From Mercurialis annua (Eukaryota; Streptophyta; Magnoliopsida; Malpighiales; Euphorbiaceae), in NCBI RefSeq assembly GCF_937616625.2, contig NC_065570.1, positions 13,588,001-13,652,000 on the forward strand: 64,000 bases of DNA, given 5' to 3'. The translations under genes and the position numbers were made by a program. Position 1 is the stretch's first letter; every line of letters begins with the position of its first letter. Shown here piece by piece: positions 43,444-54,764 of this stretch. Under the pieces are notes generated by a model. The model had not been told where the DNA came from. It saw only the letters and a program-made list of their open reading frames with translations, and searched no databases.

Positions 43444-46235
43444 GGGCTTTTTACACAAACAACCTATATTGGCTAATTGTTTACTTTTATACATGTCATA
43501 TTTTTCACTTACTAAACTACCATACACGGAGCTGATTATAACTTTTATACGGATCTTATATATTCAACCCTAATAACACAATCATCATAATTTCATTTAT
43601 TTTCTCTCTCCTCATCATTCAATTATCTCTTCCTCTCAACTCATATTTCTCTCTCTTCCTCTCAGCTCATCTTCTTCTCTCTTCCTCTCCGTCGTCTTCC
43701 GCTTAGCCGTCCTCTATTCCTCCGCTCCTCCGTCATCGTTCTCATCATCGTCTCCGTTGTCATCTTCGCCAACGCCATCATCTCCTCTGCTCGTCGTGTC
43801 ATCTATTTGATTTCAGATCTACAATTTATTCATTCTTCTTCTTTTTCTTCTTTTTTATTTTCAGATCTACAATTGTTTTACTGTTTTTTCACCATTAAAC
43901 ATGTATATAGATTATATTTCAAGAATATAATGTTAATTTCATGTTATGTAATATAAAATTATGGTTATATGGAATAATTTTTTGTTATTTCTGCATTTTA
44001 TTTTTGTATTTGGTTGTATTTTTGTGTTTATTTATTCTGCAGCTCGATTTTTTGATGATGGTTGATTGTTGAATTATTATAATGTTACAGTGTTGTTGAT
44101 TTGTTGTTGATTTTGTGTTGATAATCAGTTGGTATTTCCTTGAATTTAACATTGAAAAAATTTGTTTTTTTTTAAAAAATTGGCAAATTAGATAACTTTG
44201 TCAGCGAAATAAACTAAATAAAATAAAATTTAACCGAGACTAGATAATTATATGTTTGCATTATTATGTTGACATATTGTTGATTTCTTGTTGATATTTT
44301 ATCGTTTGTCACAATTTTTCAAAAAATTACGTTCTATTTTATTCCTTATGTTGATTCGTTGTTGATTTATTGTTGACATTATGTTGATATGTATTTCAAT
44401 TTTTTTTGATTTTCAATTTTATGTTGACATGTTGTTGATATACTGTTGATAACATGTTGATTTTTCAACCATAGAAAGAAAAATAAAGTTAGTCTTAAAT
44501 TGATGTATTAATGAACTATTGATATGTTTTTGATAATATGTTGATTGTTTCTGACTTAAATCAATCAATGTTCTCATTTTACAAACATCTTGACTAAATT
44601 AGCATTAATTGTTGATTCGTTGTTGATTTATTGTTGACATTATGTTGATATGTATTTCAACTTTTTTTGATTTTCAATTTTATGTTGACATGTTGTTGAT
44701 ATACTGTTGATAACATGTTGATTTTTCAACCATAGAAAGAAAAATAAAGTTAGTCTTAAATTGATGTATTAATGAACTATTGATATGTTTTTGATAATAT
44801 GTTGATTGTTTCTGACTTAAATCAATCAATGTTCTCATTTTACAAACATCTTGACTAAATTAGCATTAATTGTTGATTCGTTGTTGATTTATTGTTGACA
44901 TTATGTTGATAAGTATTTTAACTTTTTTTGATTTTCAATTTTATGTTGACATGTTGTTGATATACTGTTGATAACATGTTGATTTTTCAATCTTTAAAAG
45001 AAAAGTAAAGTTAGGCTTAAATTGTTGTATTGATGAGCTGTTGACATGTTTTTGATAATATGTTGATTGTTTTTGACTTAAATTAATCGATGTTCTCATT
45101 TTACAAACATCTTGACTAAATTAGCATTAATTGTTGATATCATGTTGACATTACGTTGATAACAACGACAATAATTCAAATGAAAAAATAAAATTATTTT
45201 TACATATAAAAATAAAAATATATTAAATATACACCAACACAACAGTTCACAAATTAAAGAAATCTATTTCAAAATATTTTTTTTTTCTCAATTCTCTTTG
45301 CAGCTGCACAGTTTCTTCAAAATTACTTGTATAATTGTTTTGCGTTCCACCTCTCATACCTAACTAAATTTAGACAAAGACGGTTATGATACAGTTTCAT
45401 TTCATCCAACGAAAATTTATTTCACAGACAATATTATCTTATTTGTCAATGTTAAAATAAAAAGAATCAGTAGATATCAACATAATATCAACATAAAGTC
45501 AACATAAAATCAACAACACTGTAACATTACAATAATTCAGCAATCAATCATCATCAACAAATCGTTATGCAGAATAAAAAAAACGCAGAAATACAACAAA
45601 ACACTAAAAAATGCAGAAATAACAGAATTTTATTATATAAAATCACAAAATTATTCTATATAACATGAAATAAGTATTAAATTCTTTTAAGATACTCTTT
45701 ATACATGTTTAATGGTGAATCAACAGTAAAAGATAAACAAATTACAGATCTGAAAATAAAAAAAAAAGAACAAAAAATTTCAGATCTAAAATTAAAAAGA
45801 TAAAAGAAAGATGGCGCAGCGAGATAAAGACGGAATGATGGAGGCGAAACGGCGGAGGCGCAACAGCGGAGGCGGAACGACGGAAGCGAAGGAGTAGAAA
45901 TCGTGAATTTTTTTTCACAACTCAAAAGAATTTACTGTTATATAAGCAAGAACGGTTGAGATAATGATGAAATAGAGATGAAAATGAGAGAAGCAAGAGG
46001 AGTCGTGCAGTAATGGAGATAACGTACAGCAAAATTGTGGAGAAGAGAAGCAAAAATGGCGGAGAAGAATGAAGAAACCGCCAATTGAGAAGGAAAATAA
46101 GAAAACGGTAAAAAAGAAAGAAATCCAAAAAAAAGGTTAGGTTTCATAAAATTGATGGTGTGAAAAGTAAAGATATGGATTGAGCCGTATAAAAGTAAAG
46201 TCTGGCCCAAATTCTGTATTTTATATAAAAAGCCC
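43444..46235. mobile_element. MULE-type element with very long inverted repeats and 9-bp target duplication
   Basis: 2792 bp starting GGGCTTTTTACACAAA and ending TATAAAAAGCCC, flanked by TTGTTTAAA on both sides (43435-43443 and 46236-46244). The left and right 0.7 kb are inverted copies of each other. For example, AATTATTATAATGTTACAGT near 44075 matches the complement of ACTGTAACATTACAATAATT near 45520. No transposase is present. The centre contains a triple 261-bp tandem repeat. Small ORFs on the - strand at 45677-46210 lie inside the terminal repeat and are not supported as genes. Confidence 0.85.
44351..45133. repeat. Three tandem copies of a 261-bp unit inside the MULE
   Basis: Copies start at 44351, 44612 and 44873, each at TTGATTCGTTGTTGATTTAT. 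Units 1 and 2 are almost identical; unit 3 is more diverged. Each unit is itself built from many TGTTGAT/TGTTGACAT motifs. Confidence 0.85.
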
Positions 46236-46349
46236 TTGTTTAAATGAGCCGAATTTGGATATAGTGATGTTCGACTTGCTTACGTTCATAAATAAAACAT
46301 GTACAAGTTCTTGAATATATAAGCTCGCGGACTAGTTTGTATATGGGCT

Positions 46350-48200
46350 CCCAAATTGTATTTTGTATGATGGTGTGAGCGGATCGGGAGACGGAGTCGC
46401 CAAAACTTATGGCTGACCTCGGTTTGATTTAATTTTGAAAAATATATAGTCGCCATCTTATTTAGTTAGGAAATATATTGTCTAATGGTTAGATAATCTC
46501 ACACTATGGATAAGATTATGGCTAATCTCCTGGAAAAAACCTCCACCTTTTAGCCCCTTTTTCGTTTGCACCCTGACGTTGTAAAATTTCCAATTTCGCT
46601 CAAATTCACACCTTTCGTTTTCAATTCTACCTTTAAGCATTAAATTAACCTTTTTCACTTGAAAAAGGTCCAAATCAATACTTAATATTCAAGCATGTAT
46701 ACTAAATAGGGCCTAATATTATATTTAAATAATAAATATTCTTTTTACAAATTAATAATGCTTAATAATAAATTTTTATTGAATACAATAAATATTATTA
46801 TTTTGTACAAATTCAAATCCGATTTTATTTGACCTCACTACTTTATTTGATATTATAATTAAATTTAAATAATGTTTTTAATATTTCATTTAAAAATATT
46901 AATTTAATTAACTAAATAATTAATTAATAAAAATCCTCCATCCGTGTATTCCGACCCACCGCCGGTCGGCCGTCGTTCGTCCTCCGCGTCTTCCTCCCAT
47001 GAAAGCCGACCTCCTCATTTTCCATGGGAGGAAGACGAGCTGGTTTGTCTTCCTTTGGGAGGAAGACAAACCAACAGGTGGTCGTCTTCCTAAAGAGGAA
47101 GACGAGCTTGTCTTCCTCCCATTGAAGATGAGTTGTTCGTCTTCCATGGAAGACGAATCAGAGCTGGTTCGGTTTGCCTGAGACTAAAAAAATTCGAAAA
47201 TAAATAAATTAAAAATGATAGAAAATATAATTTAATTAATTTAAATTTATTTTTGAAATAAAAGAAGCAAGTTTTAAATAAAAAGGTTTGTATGATATTT
47301 AAAATTAATTTTAAAAATTTTAAAAAGATGGTTTTTTTATTTTAATTATAACATTAGGGACTATTTTGAATATTTGTTAAAATATAAAATAATGGAAAAA
47401 AGAGCAATTTAATGTTTGAGGGTGTAATTGAAAGCAAAAGGTGTGAGTTTTAATAATTGAGGGTGGAATTGAAAACAAAAGGTGCGGATTTTGGTAAAAT
47501 TGATGATTTTGCAACGTGAGGGTGCAAACGAAAAGGGACTAAAATGTGGAGGTTTTATCAGAGGATTAGCCTAAGATTATCATGCATCTTACCAAAAGAT
47601 CAGGTCCATGCACACAACTTAACTCTTAACTTGACATATTGATTTTATAGTTTTAAAAGATATATCCCGGATAGAAAAGCATCTCATCAAAGCGGGAAGT
47701 ACAAAATACAGCATACTGAAAAGCAAAAGGCTGGAAAATAAAGGACTGGAAAGTAAATGCAAAAATGTAAACATGCATTACATTTGAGAATCGCATATGA
47801 TTCGATATGGACTGGCATGGTGGGCAAGTAACAAGTACTCATAAACAAATATCTAATCCTGATAACCCATAACAAATAAATGTGAATTTTATTCCAATTA
47901 CATGCATAAAGCCTAAATCGGATGTAAATTATCGTCTTAAATGCCTATACAACCACTAATAATCGTTTTCATGGCAATCTTAGGATTTTTATGTGATTTG
48001 ATTAGTTTGGAACTAAATTAACATGATTATCTTATTAAATCTGTTAATGATGGATTTGGACATATATCTAAAGCAATAAACAATATAAACATACTCGGTA
48101 CAATAATTCATATGCATACAAGGTTTAGAGATACTTTTAAACCTCTTTCTAAAGTATTTAACAGTTGTCTGTCTTTTGTCTGTTAATATAGCCAGATTCA
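46350..48200. repeat. Dispersed repeat, copy B, split by a MULE
   Basis: The parts 46370-46519 and 47572-48090 together match 35690-36390. Removing 46520-47571 and one 9-bp duplication restores a continuous copy. The rest, up to the TGTCACAACCC start at 48202, is noncoding AT-rich DNA. Confidence 0.55.
46520..47571. mobile_element. MULE-type element with 9-bp target duplication and GC-rich internal segment
   Basis: 1052 bp starting GGCTAATCTCCTGG and ending GAGGATTAGCC, with about 110-bp imperfect inverted repeats that share CGTTTGCACCCT and CACCTTTYGTTTTCAATTC. It is flanked by TAAGATTAT at 46511-46519 and 47572-47580. Between about 46930 and 47180 lies a segment much richer in GC than its surroundings, containing repeated GGAAGACGA / TCGTCTTCC motifs and short ORFs on both strands. 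Such an internal block could be a captured gene fragment (Pack-MULE), but no protein family is recognised. Confidence 0.85.
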
Positions 48201-48201
48201 G

Positions 48202-50459
48202 TGTCACAACCCAAATTATGAGTTGAGACTAGCGTTAGGGAATGGGAGTGATAGCTCTGAAACCCGCAGCGCCTAAAATCACTAAACTTTTCTCTTTCAA
48301 AACATCATAACATATAGAATATGTTCTCAGAAAACTCTTTTATAAACATAACATCATTTGTTGAAAAGATTTTTTGAAAATCAACTATGCGTTCAATAGA
48401 AACCATGGCCTTTTACACATTTCTCGTATATCATATACCGCCATGTTTCATTCATAATATCTTTTCCATATAAACCAGTTTACGATATAATAGCTGGAAA
48501 TCCATTCAAATACTATGAAAATCACGCAGGTTTTCTAAATCATATACATAGTTTATATTAAAGTTGTATAAAATAGAATAAACTATTAAATAAAGATAAC
48601 ATATTCCCATATTACCCAACTACTGCAGCTCTATAGATAAATGTCAGTAATCTTTACATCATTTAAAAACGGTTTCCGGAATAAAAGATGGAAGTTCGAC
48701 CACTTCATAAAGTTATAAACATGAAAGGGGAAAACATTGGGAGGTCAGTTAAAACTGAATGAGTTCTTAAGATACTAGTGGTATTATAAAATAAGATCGT
48801 ATATATATATATATATATATATAATTAAACATAATCTAAATATTAAATTTAATAGAAACCCTGATCCCAAATTCATATCATAAGCTACGCGTACTATATC
48901 CATATCATACCATATCAAATCAAATCAATCCATGTGGCACGGTCCCGAAAAAACTCTACCGAGTTACCGATACCATTTTTTATCCAAAGTTGTGAGTCCT
49001 GAGAATCTTCACCGAGTTACTCACTAGATACAAATTCTGAGAGTTTCTCCACCGAGTTACCTTGTATCTACATACAATATCCTTCTTATCATTTATAAAC
49101 ACATATAATAAGACAAACACATAACTTACATCAGTATTGGTGATCACACAATCCTATTGACGCCCAATATGTAGCATGTTTACTAGGATCATTATATTAA
49201 TTATCATATTACTATAAAAAGTATGATACAATAAACATAGTAAATAATATCATATGATATGTGATGCGATGCATTTACTATAATATAATAAATAACTTTT
49301 AATAATAACACATAAAAGTAATTGTAAACTCACAGACACCGATATTTTCAATCCACCACGTATATTAAAACCGTCAAGCTCCTTGGGCTCATGATTCGAT
49401 AGCTGAATAACCCATCAATATAACGTAGGATTCTATCATTAAAATATATAACATACAGAATCTTATTCTAGATTTTACTTTAGAAACGAGACTTATACAT
49501 ATAACCTATAAACATAACTAGTCGTATTTGAATTGTATCACTTTCGATATAATCTTATACTTAACTTAATTCAGTTCATGATTGCATCTAATTCTTGTAA
49601 TTATAGTTTATTACTAACCTTCATTCGGTTTTATCGTAGCATAACTAGTCCATGTAAAACAATGTTTTACTAACTTAAACCCTTTTGAAGTTCCAAAATT
49701 AATTTGTTATACTTCCATCATTTCACGTTGTTTAAAATCAAGTTAAATTTATCACGCATGAAGTCCGGATTTGAGCCAAAATGGATGCTTAGGGACTGCC
49801 ATAACAGCCCCCTCCCCCCCTTCATCCTCTAACTATGCTCGTCGAGTAGAACAATTTTGCTCTACGAGCAGAATTCTGCTCGTAGGAACCTAATTAATTA
49901 TACTCGTTGAGCAGAATCCGAGATGCTCGGTTCCTAAATTTTCCATCCCAAACGCTAACCAATCAATTTGCGTATATATATTTCCATTTCAATCAATTAA
50001 AATTATTAATTCAAAATTTAATATGTTTAGAAACGATAAATCGATAAACCGTATCTAAACCTTAACAAAACCATAAAACTACTAAACCAAATTCAAATTC
50101 GAGCTTATTACCTTGATTATACGCGAATTAATAAACAAATCGAAGTTAGAAACAAGAATGTAGTGTGAAATTGCAAACCCTAGCTTTGGAATGCTCTATT
50201 GCGCGATAAGGAGAAGAGAAGGAAGCTTGCAAGTGAATTTTTGGGTTCTATTACCCTTACTCATGAAATCTGATGTTTATATAGTGTGGTCAAAGTCCGT
50301 TTTAATCCCTAGATCAATCCCGCACGTTAACCCAATTTCTTAATTATTCGTCCGTAACAATTACAGAAACAAAATCATAACTTCAAAAAACTTTACCTAA
50401 TAATCCAATAAAATATAAAATGAATAAAAATATGTTTTTTATTCGCACGGGACTTATAT
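48202..50459. repeat. LTR-like repeat (Ty3/gypsy chromovirus style)
   Basis: Begins TGTCACAACCCAAATTATGA, followed by GACTAGCGTTAGGGAATGGG and AAACCCGCAGCGCC. This resembles the start of many plant Del/Tekay-type LTRs as I remember them. It ends near GCACGGGACTTATA. No coding sequence. It contains a (TA) run at 48803-48822, several short ACCGAGTTAC repeats (about 48958-49065) and TCTGCTCG/ACGAGCAGAAT inverted motifs near 49830-49930. Its second copy and target duplication were not found. Confidence 0.4.
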
Positions 50460-50805
50460 TGTAATACCCCATTAGTTTAAGCGTCATATAGTGCAATATG
50501 TCCTATGGAGAGAGACCGGAGTTGCAAAGATGAGGAGTTATTATTAGTAAAGAAAGGATAATATCCGAGTAAGATGTCGATATATATGGATTAGAACAAG
50601 AGAATTTGGATACCGATATCCGTTAAAATGAGAAATAATAGTATCCAAAGGAATGGACGGGAAAATAGATAACGTGTATGTCGTGTCTCGGATTGGAAAT
50701 TTAAGTTTTATGGTCTATAATAAATTCAAAAAGGTTATCATAATATATTTCATAAGATATTGGAGTATTATTATTTACTTGGTTATAAATAATACGTAAG
50801 TAATT
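50460..50805 (+). repeat. LTR-like repeat split by E2, left part
   Basis: Begins TGTAATACCCCATTAG, an LTR-like start. The sequence continues beyond E2 at 61984-62175, so E2 landed inside this repeat. A related start, TGTAATACCCAGTAAG, is found at 62178. The two share a TTGGTTATAAWTAATACGTA stretch and a GATCGTTTGAWTAAAAG stretch at similar distances. Confidence 0.4.
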
Positions 50806-50884
50806 GAGTTAAAGCGAGTATTTGATCGTTTGAATAAAAGAAAAGATATGAGAAGTAATTGCTTTAAGGAAAAAGAGGAGGAAC
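50806..50884 (+). repeat. 79-bp target duplication of E2, left copy
   Basis: Runs from GAGTTAAAGCGAG to AAGAGGAGGAAC and ends exactly at the TGATAAC edge of E2. It is identical base for base to 61905-61983 on the other side. Two further upstream bases (TT) also match. Confidence 0.92.
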
Positions 50885-51538
50885 TGATAACTTGTGAACC
50901 AGCAGCGACGTTCCGGTCTGACGACAGCTTCACAGCTACACCTGAAAGGCAAAGCACAACCGTGAGAAGGATGCCAGAAGGGGATTCCGGCAAACCACTC
51001 TGACGGTCAAATTAGTAACCGTTTAGTGAGAGAAAGAAGAATAAGTGAAAGGTAGTTAAGAGTTGAGAGAAAAAGAGAATTAACCTTTTTACCTACTTTT
51101 CCTTAGCCTTTTATACTATGTGTGTTGTTTCTCTTTGTCTGGGCCGACAGACCTGATTTCGTTCTCTTTGTCTGTGCAGATGTTGTCTGAAATGTCAGGG
51201 TACGTCCTGACAAGTTTGTCGTTGTGTTTTGTTGAAGGTGAGCTCGGGTGGAACCGAGATGGTATTTTATGGTGTGTGGTTAGACCGAGATGGTACTTTT
51301 ATGTATGGCATTCGGTGAGATGGTACTTTTATGTATGGCATTCGGTGACCGAGATGGTACTTTTATGTATGGCATTCGGTGACCGAGATGGTATATATGG
51401 TGTTCGGTGCGGCCGAGATGGTACTACTTCTACGCATGCTGTTAGTTATGCGTTCTGGTCGATTAGTTCGGTTGGTTTCTCGGCGTGATCTACTCGGTTC
51501 ATGTGCTGTTTCGGGTTTGTTCATTTGTGTTGTTATCA
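50885..51538 (-). repeat. E2 3' LTR
   Basis: 654 bp with inverted edges TGATAAC and GTTATCA. It contains three copies of a 30-34-bp unit (CCGAGATGGTACTTTTATGT with GGCATTCGGT), where the 5' LTR has two. A TATA box is present on the - strand within CCTTTTATACTATG near 51109-51115. Confidence 0.93.
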
Positions 51539-51556
51539 CAAGTCCCCCCTCAACTT
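51539..51556 (-). other. E2 polypurine tract
   Basis: On the - strand TTGAGGGGGGACTTG precedes the 3' LTR start TGATAACA, the expected plus-strand primer position. Confidence 0.75.
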
Positions 51557-51671
51557 GTTCGGATATTTATGTCCGAGTATTTTCTTGCATGTTCGGTTTT
51601 GGCTCTGGTTGGTTTGTTACCTTATCCTTTGCGTGCCATTTAGCTATCTAGCTTACCTGACACGCTTTTGA

Positions 51672-51769
51672 CACGTGGTCTTCTTTTAATGCTGCCTTTT
51701 GACATCTGGTATCCACTAGCACATTTATTGAGGCGGCGTTTCAGTTGCCCCGTTTCGGTATCTATAAAA
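51672..51769 (+). promoter_or_regulatory. Putative private promoter of the E2 antisense gene (G-box + TATA)
   Basis: CACGTG at 51672-51677 (GACACGTGGTC) is followed 86 bp later by TATAAAA at 51763-51769 (GGTATCTATAAAATCC). A CT-rich leader follows, and a start codon lies 264 bp downstream. A leader intron is possible: TCA|GTAAGT at 51889 to TTAG near 51970. The layout matches E1. It lies outside the LTR, between the polypurine tract and the gene, so this is not the LTR promoter. Confidence 0.55.
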
Positions 51770-52032
51770 TCCTTTTTGCTGATTTTTGTTTTTCTTTCTT
51801 CACTCTCGCTTTGAATTTTTTGCTTTTCTTTTACTTTCTTTCGCTTTGTTAGAGTCTACTTTCGAAGATTTCATCAGTAAGTTCATCTTTTTCCTCTGTT
51901 TGATCTTTGTTTGTTGCTTTTCTTCATCTTTTTTCTGTTTGTTCTTCGTGTTCTTGAGTGTTTTACCCTTAGGGTTGCTATATTTAGCCTTTTTGATTTT
52001 GGTGAGAGTTGTTTTTTCTTCTCGGTTTAATA

Positions 52033-54613
52033 ATGTCGTCCGAGGATGATTCCCAGAATGTTTTTATAGATGTATATGATGATGGTGAGGGTGATTCGGA
52101 TAAATGTACCTCAGGAGGAAATAAGTCCGAGGTCGAGCTTTCTGACTCGGCCAAGGAGAAGTCTATTGACATTCTCCAAATAAATAAGGTGGACGAGGTT
52201 GGTTGCTCAGAGGCCACTTCGTCCGTTAAACCGAGACGGGTAAGACCTAGGAGCAGTAAGACGGCTGAGGCTCGTCGAGTTAGGATGGAAAATGCTTTTG
52301 CAGAGCTAAACCAGGGATATTTAGATTACCTAGTCTCCAAAATAAACCTTCGTGAGGGGTATCGGTTTCAGCTGTCTCCCCCAGGTGTGACAATAAATCT
52401 TCCGGTTGATCCGAATTTTATAGTGGTGAGCGTCGAACACCTTCATTCTGGTGTTCGTATCCCCTTACAAGACGACTTAGTGGCTTTTTTGAAGTTTTAT
52501 AATATGCCTCTTAGTCAGTTTCACCCGAATGGTGTCCGTCATTTTCTCTGTCTCCGTCGTTTGTGTCGGCGACGTAGGATTCCCTTCTCGTTAGAATTTT
52601 TTGCCAGTATCCATGGGCTTATTTTTGGTGGGGCGTATGATTTTTCTACTTTTAAGATTCTGAAGTCGGAGCCTAGGCATGTTATAGAAAAGGTGAGTAC
52701 CTCGGTTAAGAGGTTTAGGGAGGATTGGTTTCGGATTTACCATCCTACTGCTTTTGCCGACCTTCCTTGTTGTTGGTTGTGTACTTCTCCGGTGACTCTT
52801 TTGAGACGAGACGCGGCTGGGAATGAGAACCATAAACTTCTCCAGGACGTTCTGAGGACGACTGGTCCTGTAAATACTTATACTCTTATTCCGAAACTGC
52901 CCCTTGTTAAGTTTGACCCGAAGCGGGAAGGTTGTTATCGGTTTATATATATTTTTTGTTTTTCTTTACCTTCTTTATCTTGTGTTTATTTGTGTGTTTT
53001 TGATTCTGATGTGTTTTGTTTCGGTATGTATATTTTCTTTTTCAGTGTTCAATATGAGTGCGTTTAGTGCTGCGAGGCGAAAAGGTGATGGCACTTCTTC
53101 TAGGAAGCTGCCTTCTTCCGATGCTGGTAATGTAAAAGCTGCCGATAAACAACCTGTTCTGAATAGACCTGATTTGGCACTGGGTAAACCCTTGCCGGCT
53201 AAACTTTTGTCGACTGTGCCTCCTCCCTTGAAGCCTGTCAAGAGGAAGAATATGGACAAAGGGAAAGAACCATGCTCGGTATCCGAAGTGAAAGATGCCG
53301 CAGTTGTGTTGGGTGATTCTGATGTTGTGGTAGGTTTGTGTGCCTCTAGTGCTGTTGTATCCGAGGTGGATAAGGGGCTGTCTCCGCCGCAGAAAAGAGC
53401 TAAGGGAGGAGATGTGGAGGCTAACCCGGTCGATGCTGATGCTTTGAAGCTGTCACCTCGGTTTTTAACTCGTTATCTGAAATCCAGGTCTTTGGAAGAT
53501 ACTGTGGATTCGTTGACTACCTCGGTTTTTCTGGGAAAAACGGTGTCTCTTCCCCGTGATCGAGAGGCTTTATCTGCTACTCCTCAGAAGGATTTCCTTG
53601 ACAGTAGTGTATCTCTGTCTTTTCAGGTATGCCTTTGTTTTCCTTGTCATTTATTCTTATCCTTGAACTACTTTTGTGTTTTGTCTGACGGAATTTGTGT
53701 CGGTTTTCTTTAGCTGATTAATCACTTGATTGGAGCTCGGTCATTTCAAGAGGATTTGGCTGCTCAAGCTTCAGAAGATAGAGAGAAACTGACTACTGCT
53801 CTTGCTGATCTGGAGAAGGAGCAACTGCAGAGGGCGAATGTAGAATCGGTTTTGTCTAGTAATACCGAGAAATTTAATGCCAAGATTGAAGAGCTGAAAC
53901 GGATGGTATCCGACCTTACCGCCGAACGAGATGGGCTTGTAATTGCTAAGGGCACTGTTGAGAAAGAGAAAGAGGAACTCCGAGCCTCTCTGACTGAGAA
54001 GTTTGACAAGGAGAAAGCTGATCTGCAAAGTACTATTGATGGCCATCATCTGAGCTATATGCGCTTGCATGATATTCTTGATGATACAACCAAGATTGTG
54101 GAGACTCAGCGAGATGACATGATGAGGGAGTTTGCTCATTTGACCGATGCTATGGAAGATGAGTTAAAGGAGCGTGTCGGGCCGCTTCTCCGAGCTGAGG
54201 TTGATCCCATCTGTCTGTATCTTGATATGGAAGGCATGTATCAGAAGATTCAAGACGAGCGAAAACTTGCGAAGGCAAATGAGGCGACTGATTCTGAGCG
54301 GTGTGCTGAAGAGTTTGCTGTTGAGCTGAGGAGGGAGCTTGAAGATGATGTCCCTCCTGTTAAGAATGATTTGTCAGCTCGGGGTGCTGGTGGTGTGACC
54401 GAGAAAGCTGATGTCGTTGTGACTGAGTCGGCTGCTGTTATTGCTTCGAAGGGAAATGACGAGAAAACCGATGACGTTGTTATTATCTCGTCTCCGACCA
54501 TGCTGCTTGAAGTTCGTCATTATGAGGAGGCCGGTTTGAGCGAGAATGATAGGACTTCCTCCGGGGCTGGCTTGTCGGTTCCGGAGCACGTTAGCAATGC
54601 TGTAATAGATTAG
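52033..54613 (+). CDS. E2 antisense three-exon gene: PF04195-like, nuclear-type, coiled-coil protein
   Basis: Exons 52033-52930, 53046-53626 and 53714-54613 join in frame to 792 aa. Intron 1 (52931-53045, phase 1) has GGGAAG|GTTGTT and TTTTCAG|TGTTC. Intron 2 (53627-53713, phase 0) has TTTCAG|GTATGC and TTCTTTAG|CTG. Both positions recur in E3, and intron 2 in E1. The start MSSEDDSQNV is preferred to an upstream in-frame ATG at 52009 because an acidic N-terminus follows. Residues about 100-215 contain GVRIPLQDDLVAFLKFYNMP and LSQFHPNGVRHFLCLRRLCR, the region matching PF04195-type proteins. Basic clusters (KPRRVRPRSSK, PVKRKNMDKGK, PPQKRAKGG) suggest nuclear entry. Exon 3 is a long coiled coil (EKLTTALADLEKEQLQRANV) with an acidic tail. 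No catalytic motif is recognised and its role is unknown. Confidence 0.78.
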
Positions 54614-54764
54614 GATCTTCGCTTTTGTAAAAAACAATTTTTTGTGACAAGTAATAGATCGGTTTATGTTTTATGAATTGTGGTGTTTCTTCTCTTTTGA
54701 ATGATTTATTAGGCTGTGTTGAGAGATTTTTTTAGCTCGGTTTGCAAGGATTGTTTCGAGTTAT

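Noticed and set aside
45677..46210. - strand ORFs of 68-90 aa
   Set aside because: They lie in the inverted terminal repeat of a MULE and are serine/leucine/phenylalanine-rich products of pyrimidine-rich DNA.
46920..47181. ORFs on both strands in the GC-rich block of the MULE
   Set aside because: Repetitive charged or serine-rich translations on opposite strands at the same place. Kept only as a possible captured fragment.
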